From PGYR01 sp041675005 (GTDB lineage: Bacteria > Bacteroidota > Ignavibacteria > Kapaibacteriales > UBA2268), in assembly GCA_041675005.1 (NCBI GenBank), contig JBAYUQ010000013.1:17518-81517 (forward strand): 64,000 bases of DNA. Reading direction: 5' to 3'. Made by a program: the position numbers and the translations under genes. Below are positions 26,152 through 34,141 of this stretch, piece after piece. Under the pieces are notes generated by a model that was not told where the DNA came from, did not search any database, and saw nothing but the letters and a program-made list of their open reading frames with translations. The number at the start of each line of letters is the position of its first letter. Within the stretch, counting starts at the first letter, position 1.

Positions 26152-28131
26152 ATGAAAACCAAATTATTTTTAATCCTTGCTTTAGCACTTTCAATAGTGT
26201 TAACAGGATGCGATAGTGACGGCGGTAAAGGAAGTAAAGCCGGTATGGTTGGATCGAATGCTGCAGAGAAAGTATATGTAGCACCAGGCGAGCATGATGA
26301 GTTCTATGCTTTCTTATCTGGTGGATTCAGTGGACAAGTATCAGTATATGGTTTACCGTCTGGTCGTTTGTTCAAAGTTATTCCAGTCTTCGCACAAGAT
26401 GGCGAGAAAGGATACGGGTATAATGAAGAAACAAAACCAATGTTAGAAACTAGCCACGGTTTCGTACCATGGGACGATTCTCACCACCCAGAGCTATCAC
26501 AAACAGAAGGTATTCCTGATGGTAGATTCCTCTTTATCAATGGTAACAATACTCCACGTATTGCAAAGATTGATTTGAGAACTTTCGAAACCACAGAGAT
26601 AATTGAGATTCCTAATAGTGCAGGTAATCACTCATCTCCATTTACTACAGAAAACTCTGAGTATTTGGTGGCTGGTACTAGATTCAGTATTCCTATTACT
26701 GAAACTGATGTTTCAGTAAAAGAATACGCTGAAAAATTCCAAGGGATGCTTACTTTCGTTAGTGTATCTCCGGATGAAGTAGGTGATATGGAAATAGACT
26801 TCCAGATATTAATGCCTGGTTTTGATTATGATTTAGCTCACTCTGGTAAAGGCCCATCACACGGTTGGACTTTCTTTACTACTTACAATACTGAAAAAGC
26901 AAGTACAATGAAAGAAGTAAATGCTTCACAAAATGACAAAGATTTTATTGCTGCTGTTAACTGGAAAAAAGCTCAAGAATATGTAAAAGCTGGTAAGTTC
27001 CATACTATGCCTTCAAATTATCTAAATAATGAGTATAGTGATCATACTCACATGGCAACTAGCAAAAAGATGACTAGTACTAGAGTACTTATTCCTTCAG
27101 AATGCCCAGGTTTAGTTTATTACTTACCTACTCCCAAGTCACCTCACGGTGTGGACGTAGATCCATCTGGTGAATATATAGTTGGTAACGGTAAATTATC
27201 TGCTGACTTAACTGTTCACTCTTATTCTAAAATGATTAAAGCAATCGAAGCAAAAGCATATGAAAAAGAAATAGACGGTATTCCAGTTCTTAAATATGAC
27301 CAAGTTGTAGCTGGTGTCGTTGAGAAACCAGGATTAGGTCCATTACATACAGAGTTTGACGATAAGGGTTATGCTTATACTACATTCTTTATATCTTCTG
27401 AAGTTGTAAAATGGAAATTAGGGACTTGGGAAATAGTAGATAGAATACCATCTTACTATTCTGTAGGTCACTTGATGATACCGGGTGGTGATTCGCGTAA
27501 ACCATGGGGTAAATACTTAGTATCTTTGAACAAGATAACTAAAGATAGATACTTACCAACTGGTCCAGAACTTGCTCACTCAGCACAGCTGTACGACATA
27601 TCTGGTGATAAGATGGAACTCTTATTAGATTTCCCTACTATCGGTGAGCCACACTATGCTCAAGCTATAGCTGCAGATATAATCAAAGATAAATCTTTGA
27701 AATTCTATAAACTAGATGACAACAAGCACCCTCATGCTGTTAAGAATGAGAAAGACACAAGAGTAGAACGTAAAGGAAACGAAGTTCACGTTTATTTGAC
27801 TTCAATTCGTTCTCACTTTGCTCCGGATTGGGTTGAAGGTGTGAAACTAGGTGATGTTGTTTACTTCCACTTGACTAACTTAGAGCAAGATTGGGATGTA
27901 CCGCACGGATTTGCAGTAAAAGGTGCAAATAATGCAGAATTATTAGTGATGCCAGGACAAACAGAAACACTTAAATGGATTCCAAAAGCCGTTGGTGTAT
28001 TCCCTATGTACTGTACTGACTTTTGTTCAGCACTCCACCAAGAGATGCAAGGTTATGTTCGAGTTCATCCAGCCAATGCCAACGTTAAGTTGAGTTGGGG
28101 CTTAAATGAAGTTGAAAAACAAGAAAAGTAA
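26152..28131 (+). CDS. nosZ: Nitrous oxide reductase, clade II, Sec-type lipoprotein
   Basis: 659 residues. Reduces N2O to N2 in the periplasm. The signal peptide is of the Sec type with a lipobox (VLTGC, Cys20) and has no twin arginine, which defines the clade II (atypical) enzyme. The seven-bladed propeller carries the CuZ histidines (DDSHHPE, AHSGKGPSHGW, DHTHMATSKKM, KSPHGVDV, GPLHTEF). The C-terminal cupredoxin has the CuA motif MYCTDFCSALHQEM (Cys621, Cys625, His629, Met632). TTAGGAG precedes the ATG. Preceded by its cytochrome, followed by accessory genes. Confidence 0.97.
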   Translation: MKTKLFLILALALSIVLTGCDSDGGKGSKAGMVGSNAAEKVYVAPGEHDEFYAFLSGGFSGQVSVYGLPSGRLFKVIPVFAQDGEKGYGYNEETKPMLETSHGFVPWDDSHHPELSQTEGIPDGRFLFINGNNTPRIAKIDLRTFETTEIIEIPNSAGNHSSPFTTENSEYLVAGTRFSIPITETDVSVKEYAEKFQGMLTFVSVSPDEVGDMEIDFQILMPGFDYDLAHSGKGPSHGWTFFTTYNTEKASTMKEVNASQNDKDFIAAVNWKKAQEYVKAGKFHTMPSNYLNNEYSDHTHMATSKKMTSTRVLIPSECPGLVYYLPTPKSPHGVDVDPSGEYIVGNGKLSADLTVHSYSKMIKAIEAKAYEKEIDGIPVLKYDQVVAGVVEKPGLGPLHTEFDDKGYAYTTFFISSEVVKWKLGTWEIVDRIPSYYSVGHLMIPGGDSRKPWGKYLVSLNKITKDRYLPTGPELAHSAQLYDISGDKMELLLDFPTIGEPHYAQAIAADIIKDKSLKFYKLDDNKHPHAVKNEKDTRVERKGNEVHVYLTSIRSHFAPDWVEGVKLGDVVYFHLTNLEQDWDVPHGFAVKGANNAELLVMPGQTETLKWIPKAVGVFPMYCTDFCSALHQEMQGYVRVHPANANVKLSWGLNEVEKQEK

Positions 28132-28145
28132 ATTGAGATACATAA

Positions 28146-28173
28146 ACGCCCCTGAAAAATGGGGCGTCTTTTT
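28146..28173 (+). terminator. Hairpin with T-run between nosZ and accessory genes
   Basis: Stem acgcccc (28146-28152) / ggggcgt (28161-28167), then CTTTTT. It is a good intrinsic terminator placed inside the gene cluster, 14 bp after nosZ, so it probably terminates part of the transcripts and protects nosZ mRNA, giving more NosZ than accessory proteins. Confidence 0.8.
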
Positions 28174-28192
28174 AATAAGTTTAGGTTAAGTA

Positions 28193-28846
28193 ATGAAAAA
28201 GAAATCAGCAAGAATAGTAATGATAATCGGCTCTCTGATGCTTCTATTAGTTTTTATGTTCCCTCTATGGAGTATAACTCTTGAAGCACCTCAGTTCCCT
28301 GAAGGCATAAATATGTATATATGGGTAAACCAGATAACTGGCGACACAGAATCAACGTTACAAAATATGAATATACTTAATCACTATATTGGTATGCAGA
28401 AAATAGTTCCAGATTCTATTCCAGAATTACAATATTTTCCGTATGTTATAATCTTTATGAGTGTACTTGGAGTTTTGTTTGGATTGTTTGGGAATAGAAA
28501 AACTTTCATATTATGGGCTGTACTAATGTCGGTATTAGGTATATTGGGAATATATGATTTCTATATGTGGGAATACGATTATGGTCATAACTTAGACCCT
28601 CACGCCCCAATCATAGTACCCGGTATGGTTTATCAACCGCCTTTATTTGGTTCTGAATACCTGCTTAACTTTAAAGCAATTTCGTATCCTGCACTAGGTT
28701 CTTTATTCCTAGGGGGTTCAATTTTATTTGCTGGATTAGGATTTTTTATGAGTAATGAAAGGAAAGATATGAAAAATAAGAAAGCTGGATTTGCAGGATT
28801 TATGAGCAAAGTAAACAAAGAGGCAAAAGATGAGAAAGTTGCTTAA
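28193..28846 (+). CDS. Membrane protein of the nos cluster
   Basis: 217 residues. Four hydrophobic segments (about 9-29, 83-103, 105-125 and 163-187) with a large periplasmic loop after the first (LEAPQFPEGINMYIWVNQITGD) and another before the last (YDYGHNLDPHAPIIVPGMVYQPPLFGS). The lysine-rich tail is cytoplasmic. It occupies the position of the unknown membrane protein commonly found after clade II nosZ (called nosB in some organisms); equivalence is inferred from position. Its end overlaps the nosL start by 17 bp. Confidence 0.75.
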   Translation: MKKKSARIVMIIGSLMLLLVFMFPLWSITLEAPQFPEGINMYIWVNQITGDTESTLQNMNILNHYIGMQKIVPDSIPELQYFPYVIIFMSVLGVLFGLFGNRKTFILWAVLMSVLGILGIYDFYMWEYDYGHNLDPHAPIIVPGMVYQPPLFGSEYLLNFKAISYPALGSLFLGGSILFAGLGFFMSNERKDMKNKKAGFAGFMSKVNKEAKDEKVA

Positions 28847-29267
28847 TTTATTACCACTATTTTTGCTATTAGCTGCGTGCTCTACAGAGCCACAGGATAT
28901 AAATTACGGCGCCGAGAATTGTCACTTCTGTACTATGTCAATCTCTGATGATAGATTCGCTTCAGAATTAGTTTTGAAGACAGGAAAAGCACAAAAGTAC
29001 TGCTCTATAGAGTGTATGGTGCGTGACGCAAACAGAAGCGAGAACTTCACAGCTAAAGATATAGATAATTACTACGTTATAGATATGACTAAACCCAAAA
29101 TCTTTATTCCAGTTGCAGATGCTACTTTCTTAGTTAGTGAAAAAATCCAAAGCCCAATGGGTGCTAATTTAGCTGCTTTCAAAGAGAAGTCGAATGCAGT
29201 AGAGCTCCAAAAAGATTGGGACGGTGTTATCTATAATTGGGATGAACTAATGACTAAGTTCAATTGA
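28830..29267 (+). CDS. nosL: Copper chaperone NosL
   Basis: 145 residues, a lipoprotein (LLAACST, Cys17). The Cu(I)-binding motif CHFCTM (Cys31, Cys34, Met36) and the later YCSIECMVRD pair are intact. NosL delivers copper for assembly of the CuZ site of NosZ, working with NosDFY. Overlaps the upstream membrane-protein gene and the nosD start, so translation is coupled. Confidence 0.92.
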   Translation: MRKLLNLLPLFLLLAACSTEPQDINYGAENCHFCTMSISDDRFASELVLKTGKAQKYCSIECMVRDANRSENFTAKDIDNYYVIDMTKPKIFIPVADATFLVSEKIQSPMGANLAAFKEKSNAVELQKDWDGVIYNWDELMTKFN

Positions 29268-30520
29268 AAAGTATAATTATAATATTATTAATAGTACTTT
29301 CCTTTCCTTTATTGGCAGAAACGCATATTGTTTGCAGTGATTGTCATATTGGTAAGGTCAGAAACGCTGTCGATATGAGCGAGAGTGGAGATACTATTAT
29401 TATCAAATCTGGTATTTATACAGAGTCACTTATTGAAATAAACGTACCGCTTACTATAATAGGGGAGAATTTCCCCAAAATAAAAGCTAAGGGTGGGGAG
29501 AAAATATTTCATGTTAATGCTGATTCCGTTACTATCACTGGGCTTGAGTTGATTGATGTAAAGCGTAGCTTCATAGAAGATAGAGCCGCTATCAATATAC
29601 AGGGCGGTAACTATAATAATATTATTAATAATAAATTCACAAACACTTTCTTTGGTATATACATAGCCAAATCAACTGGTACTAGAATCATTGGTAATCG
29701 ATTAATTAGTAATAATAAAATAGAGATGAATAGTGCGAACGCAATTCATTGTTGGTCCAGCAAAAAACTATTAATCAAAAACAACTACGTACAAGGGCAC
29801 AGAGATGGGCTTTACTTCGAGTTTTGTGACAACTCATTGATCCAAAACAATCATAGCTATAAAAATCTTCGCTATGGTCTGCACTTTATGTTCAGCCATA
29901 ACAACAAATACAAGAATAACGTATTCGAAGAGAATGGTGCTGGAGTGGCTGTTATGTACTCGCATAATATAGAAATGTACAAGAATAAATTCCTGAATAA
30001 TTGGGGGCAATCATCTTATGGGTTGCTACTAAAAGAAATAAAGGATAGCAAAATACATAACAACCTATTCAAAGGAAACACGAAAGGAATATACGGAGAA
30101 AGTGCTATAAGAATCAATATATTGCACAATGATTTTGTTCAAAACGGTTGGGCTATGCAGATGATGGGTAGTTCCGAGCAAGATACTATTAGTCATAATA
30201 ACTTCCTTCACAATACATTCAATGTATCTACTAATCAGAATGCGAAAAACTACAATGTTTACGAGAAGAATTACTGGAGCGACTACAGCGGCTACGATCT
30301 CGACAGAGATGGTATAGGCGATGTACCGCATAGACCCGTAAAATTTTTCTCGCAAGTGTTGGGATATACGCCCGAAGCTATTATCTTGCTAAGAAGTTTT
30401 TTCATAGAATTGTTAAACTTTATAGAAAATATAGTTCCTGTATTAACTCCAGAGAACTTGAAAGATTTGCAACCAATGGTAAAACAAATAGATAATGATA
30501 CAGTTTCAAAACATATATAA
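29264..30520 (+). CDS. nosD: NosD periplasmic copper-site maturation protein
   Basis: 418 residues from TTG 29264, which overlaps the nosL stop. Signal peptide ends PLLA. The body is a right-handed beta helix of parallel repeats (IINNKFTNTFFGIYIAKSTGTRIIGNRLISNN...), the carbohydrate-binding/sugar-hydrolase-like fold of NosD. DRDGIGDVPHRP marks the family C-terminal part. NosD works with the NosFY ABC transporter in building CuZ. Two early Cys (CSDC) could bind metal. The last 26 bp overlap nosF. Confidence 0.95.
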   Translation: MKSIIIILLIVLSFPLLAETHIVCSDCHIGKVRNAVDMSESGDTIIIKSGIYTESLIEINVPLTIIGENFPKIKAKGGEKIFHVNADSVTITGLELIDVKRSFIEDRAAINIQGGNYNNIINNKFTNTFFGIYIAKSTGTRIIGNRLISNNKIEMNSANAIHCWSSKKLLIKNNYVQGHRDGLYFEFCDNSLIQNNHSYKNLRYGLHFMFSHNNKYKNNVFEENGAGVAVMYSHNIEMYKNKFLNNWGQSSYGLLLKEIKDSKIHNNLFKGNTKGIYGESAIRINILHNDFVQNGWAMQMMGSSEQDTISHNNFLHNTFNVSTNQNAKNYNVYEKNYWSDYSGYDLDRDGIGDVPHRPVKFFSQVLGYTPEAIILLRSFFIELLNFIENIVPVLTPENLKDLQPMVKQIDNDTVSKHI

Positions 30521-31217
30521 GTCATTCGGAAAGTTAGAAGTACTAACAGGTGTTAGTGCTGAAGTAAGTGGTGGTGGTATCACTGCTATACTTGGGCCCA
30601 ATGGCTCGGGTAAAACTACTCTTATCAAAATGCTTTTGGGAATGGTATATCCAGACAAAGGTGAAATACTATTCGACGGTAAACCTATAAAAAAAGAGTG
30701 GCATTACAAGAACAATATCAGCTATTTACCCCAAATAGCTAGATTCCCAGAAAACCTAACGGTAACAGAGCTAATCAACCTAATCAAAGATATCAGGGGT
30801 GGCACTCCGAATGAACAAAGACTAATAGAGCTCTTTACTTTGGAATCGCATTTAGGCAAGAAGATAAAGCACCTTTCTGGCGGTACAAAGCAGAAAGTGA
30901 ACATAGTCCTTGCTATGATGTATGATAACCCCGTGATAGTGCTAGATGAGCCCTCTACTGGACTAGATCCTATTGCCTTGGTAAGACTAAAAGAACTAAT
31001 ACTAGAAGAAAGAGAGAAAGGTAAGAATATATTAATCACAACTCACATAATGAGTTTGGTCGAAGATTTATCCGATGAGATATTATTCCTATTAGAAGGG
31101 AAAGTTTACTTCCGTGGTACTATTGCAGAGTTAAAGGAATTTGCAGGTGAAGATAACTTAGAAAAGTCGATTGCACATTTACTGGAACACAAGAATGCTG
31201 AAAATATTAAAGTATAG
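30495..31217 (+). CDS. nosF: NosF ABC transporter ATPase
   Basis: 240 residues. Walker A GPNGSGKTT (34-42), signature LSGGTKQK, Walker B VIVLDEPSTGLD and the H-loop ITTHIMS are complete. It energises NosY in the NosDFY complex. It starts inside nosD and ends inside nosY, a tight translational unit. Confidence 0.96.
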   Translation: MIQFQNIYKSFGKLEVLTGVSAEVSGGGITAILGPNGSGKTTLIKMLLGMVYPDKGEILFDGKPIKKEWHYKNNISYLPQIARFPENLTVTELINLIKDIRGGTPNEQRLIELFTLESHLGKKIKHLSGGTKQKVNIVLAMMYDNPVIVLDEPSTGLDPIALVRLKELILEEREKGKNILITTHIMSLVEDLSDEILFLLEGKVYFRGTIAELKEFAGEDNLEKSIAHLLEHKNAENIKV

Positions 31218-31977
31218 TTTTTATGATTTGCTACGTAGCAAATGGACACTGATTTACTTCCTCTTCTTCTTGATGATAACTGAAGGATTGCTATATATAA
31301 CTGGTGATGAAGCTAAAACTATAGTGGGATTGCTTAATGTAGTTGTTATACTATGTCCACTAATTGCGACGGTATTCGGAACTGTGAATTTCTATAATTC
31401 TCGTGAGTTCACAGAACTACTATTAGCACAACCTTTGAAAAGACGAGACATATTCATTGGTCAGTATTTGGGTATGACTCTTTCGCTGTCTATCGGCTAT
31501 TTCTTGGGTGTACTTATCCCGTTTGTGATTCATTCCCTAAATTATGTTGTTGATTACACTGTACTGTCTATTTTATTATTTGTGGGGGTATTCCTTACAT
31601 TTATTTTCTCGGCATTATCGTTTCTTATATCACTTATTACCGATAACAAAATCAAGGGATTCGGGCTATCTATACTGACGTGGCTTCTTTTAGCACTGGT
31701 ATATGATGGTATGCAGCTGTTTATATTATCTATGCTAGACAATTACCCACTAGAGAAAATCTCATTAGTAATGACATTCCTCAACCCTATTGATTTATCG
31801 AGAGTACTACTGATGCTAAAACTTGATATCTCTGCCCTATTTGGCTATACAGGAGCTGTATTCAACAAGTTCTTTGGTAGTTCGTTGGGGTTTGCTCTAT
31901 CACTTTCGGCGTTATTAATCTGGACTGTCGTACCCGTCTATTTCATCAATAGAATATCAATGAAAAAAGATTTTTAG
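31195..31977 (+). CDS. nosY: NosY ABC transporter permease
   Basis: 260 residues from ATG 31195 (MLKILKYSFYDLLRSKW, with GGAAC upstream); a TTG at 31171 adds eight residues and is less likely. Six membrane segments with the ABC-2 type loop FYNSREFTELLLAQPLKRRDIFIGQ after the second. Membrane partner of NosF. Last gene of the nos set; no clear terminator follows. Confidence 0.93.
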   Translation: MLKILKYSFYDLLRSKWTLIYFLFFLMITEGLLYITGDEAKTIVGLLNVVVILCPLIATVFGTVNFYNSREFTELLLAQPLKRRDIFIGQYLGMTLSLSIGYFLGVLIPFVIHSLNYVVDYTVLSILLFVGVFLTFIFSALSFLISLITDNKIKGFGLSILTWLLLALVYDGMQLFILSMLDNYPLEKISLVMTFLNPIDLSRVLLMLKLDISALFGYTGAVFNKFFGSSLGFALSLSALLIWTVVPVYFINRISMKKDF

Positions 31978-32099
31978 AGAATAGCGGTCAACCTATATTA
32001 GCTATACAAACCACAAATATCACTGTGACCTTATAGTATTCTTTTAATTGTTCTGAAAAAATAAATACTTATATTTACAGTTAATCTATATTACAGTTA

Positions 32100-33221
32100 T
32101 TGAAAAAAATGAAATTACTACTTTCTTTGCTTTTACTATCGCTTGTACCAGCATCTATATATGCAGATTTTTCTGATGAAAGAAACTACGAAGACGGACC
32201 TTTGACTTGGTATGATTTCCAAGGTGAGCCAATAAAGAATGAAAAAATTACGGCACAAATAAGATTTTTGCTAGAATACCACCCGGAGGAAGTAGATAGA
32301 AATGACACGTCATTAGTCTATATAAAAACTAGTAATTATTTTAATAAGAGTGCTGCTTGGGTATCAGAAAATGAGAAAACTGGATTAGCACTCAGCTATT
32401 TCCAAATATTGTTTGATATACGCGAGTATTATCGTCAAGAATTAGAAAAAGAGCTGAACCAAACAGACGAAATTTACAATTTGATTAAGTTGCATAGTGC
32501 TTATTTCGAAAAAGGTACTAATGAGATACAGCGTTTTAACTTAGAGTCTGAAAGTGGACATTTGAGAGAAGTCTTACTCCGATGGGAAGCTAAATATGCT
32601 CAGAAACTAAGGGAAACCAGTAGGCCTGTATTGCCTTATGTCAAAGATGCTAATTGGGCATTCGGTGGTAACGTAGGAATAAATAGTAGCTTTAATACAG
32701 GATCTATGGGTGAACATCTGACTAATTGCTATGGTTTCAGCTATGGTGGTGATCTAGCCTACAGAGATTTTATTTTGTTTCTCGAAATCTCACTAGTTTT
32801 GGGTGATATTAGGAAACCATTTAACTATGAGGAAAAATGGGAGACAAATATCGGTACAGGTATTGCTATTTTTGATGTGAGTTTGGGCTATCCTATATTC
32901 GACAATAGCACTCATCGTTTAACTCCATTTTTTGGATTAGGTATTCATGAGCTTAGCCCTTCTAGCAAAGCAAAAGAACTGGAGGACATCACATTAACTA
33001 ACTATGGCTATATCTATGGCTTGTGCTACGATTTCAACCTAAGTACTACTGTATATATAACCCCTTCAACTAACTATGGTATAGGTCAATACTCGAATAA
33101 TCAAAGTCTAAGGTTACGGCTATTTGTTACAGATGTTAGACACGATGTATTCAAAGGGAGTTCTATCAATCTTTCACTAGCTTATTCATTCTATGCTAAA
33201 ATGGTAGAAGTATTCGAATAA
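32100..33221 (+). CDS. Outer-membrane barrel-like protein, unknown function
   Basis: 373 residues. Signal peptide ends IYADF. Residues 22-175 are helical and charged (a domain with DETIYNLIKLHSAYFEKGTNEIQRFNL), and the C-terminal ~190 residues are amphipathic strands ending in an aromatic (EVFE region, YSFYAKM), suggesting an 8-strand barrel. The start is either TTG 32100 or ATG 32109; neither has a clear ribosome site. It follows nosY by about 120 bp and may or may not share expression. No family recognised. Confidence 0.65.
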   Translation: MKKMKLLLSLLLLSLVPASIYADFSDERNYEDGPLTWYDFQGEPIKNEKITAQIRFLLEYHPEEVDRNDTSLVYIKTSNYFNKSAAWVSENEKTGLALSYFQILFDIREYYRQELEKELNQTDEIYNLIKLHSAYFEKGTNEIQRFNLESESGHLREVLLRWEAKYAQKLRETSRPVLPYVKDANWAFGGNVGINSSFNTGSMGEHLTNCYGFSYGGDLAYRDFILFLEISLVLGDIRKPFNYEEKWETNIGTGIAIFDVSLGYPIFDNSTHRLTPFFGLGIHELSPSSKAKELEDITLTNYGYIYGLCYDFNLSTTVYITPSTNYGIGQYSNNQSLRLRLFVTDVRHDVFKGSSINLSLAYSFYAKMVEVFE

Positions 33222-33401
33222 GTTCAGATTAAAACAAGTAGAGTTTGTCTTTAGCATTATTTAGGAGAGATGAGTATGAAAAGGTCTGAGGCAGCGTAGT
33301 CGAAGTAAAGAGTCTTTTCTTTATTTTAGAAGACCCTTCGTTTCACTCAGGAAGACGTGAATGTTTTGCCAGCTCCTCCAAATGACCACAGCACAATAGT
33401 A

Positions 33402-33560
33402 TTGCCGTTGGCTTCAGCCAACGGATATAAAGTCAATCTCAAATCCCTCGGACTTTTGGCTCATATTAATTCAACTCCTTAGAGTTGTTGTGTTAGGTTG
33501 GTCAAAAGTTGCTACTAATATTGAACTGCTCCGCAGTTCCCCTGGACTCTTTACTTCCGA
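33402..33560. repeat. Hairpin-repeat element, copy 2
   Basis: Hairpins ccgttggct/agccaacgg (33405-33424, perfect 9 bp), caactc/gagttg (33472-33487) and gaactgc/gcagttc (33523-33539), with TTGCTACTAATATT before the last and CTGGACTCTTTACT after it. The flanking words match copy 1 at 18700-18747. The earlier part (33222-33401) contains a long imperfect inverted repeat near 33310-33350 and no gene. Confidence 0.55.
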
Positions 33561-33629
33561 TTAATTCGTATTCTTCTTCCATTTAATGTCGTAGCAACCC
33601 GGTCTTTCTTTTCCTACTTGTCCGAATTT
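33561..33629 (-). pseudogene. Stray 3' end of a C69 dipeptidase gene
   Basis: The minus strand reads FGQVGKERPGCYDIKWKKNT-Asn-stop, almost the C-terminus of the intact dipeptidase at 48606-50237 (EQVVKERPGYYDVKWKKNTN). DNA similarity continues past the stop (CTTCCGATTAATTCG). A stop codon follows upstream at 33633-33635, so only about 22 codons remain. It is a gene fragment beside the hairpin repeats. Confidence 0.8.
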
Positions 33630-33643
33630 AATTCAGATCACTA

Positions 33644-34090
33644 TTAACTATGTACAATTCTAATTTGTGTAGAATGTTCTATATTATCAGTTACGGGACA
33701 TCTAGATTCTGTTTCTTTTAGCCATTTATCTATCTCTTCATCAGTTGCACCATCAAAATCAGGATGCACGTTGATTAAAACTTTTTGGAAACCAGCTCTT
33801 TCTTCATAAGAACAACCAATAAAAGTACAAGGATTCATAGTACCATCTATTGTAATTTTCATACCGTTTAGTTTTAATCCACTTTGCATTGCAACAGCAT
33901 GACCTGTTATATTAATACATCCAGCTAGGGACATTAACAAAACTTGAATTGGACTTGGCCCAACATTCGTACCACCCATATTCGCGGGTTCATCTATTAT
34001 TAGTTCAAATTCCCCTGATTTTAATTTCATTCTTGTAGGAGATTCACTTTGTGCGTGTACCGTTACGTTTATTTCTTTTATATTTTCCAT
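33644..34090 (-). CDS. OsmC/Ohr-family protein
   Basis: 148 residues. The paired reactive cysteines are visible in LLMSLAGCINITGHAVA and TESRCPVTDNI, as in OsmC-type peroxiredoxin-like enzymes that reduce organic hydroperoxides. A third and fourth Cys (NPCTFIGCSY) lie between. A motif for the catalytic Arg is not certain. Cytoplasmic, no signal peptide. Single gene. Confidence 0.88.
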   Translation of the reverse strand: MENIKEINVTVHAQSESPTRMKLKSGEFELIIDEPANMGGTNVGPSPIQVLLMSLAGCINITGHAVAMQSGLKLNGMKITIDGTMNPCTFIGCSYEERAGFQKVLINVHPDFDGATDEEIDKWLKETESRCPVTDNIEHSTQIRIVHS

Positions 34091-34141
34091 TTTTGATTTC
34101 CTTTATTGTTTAATTACCTTTATATACGGAGGTGTTTGTTT

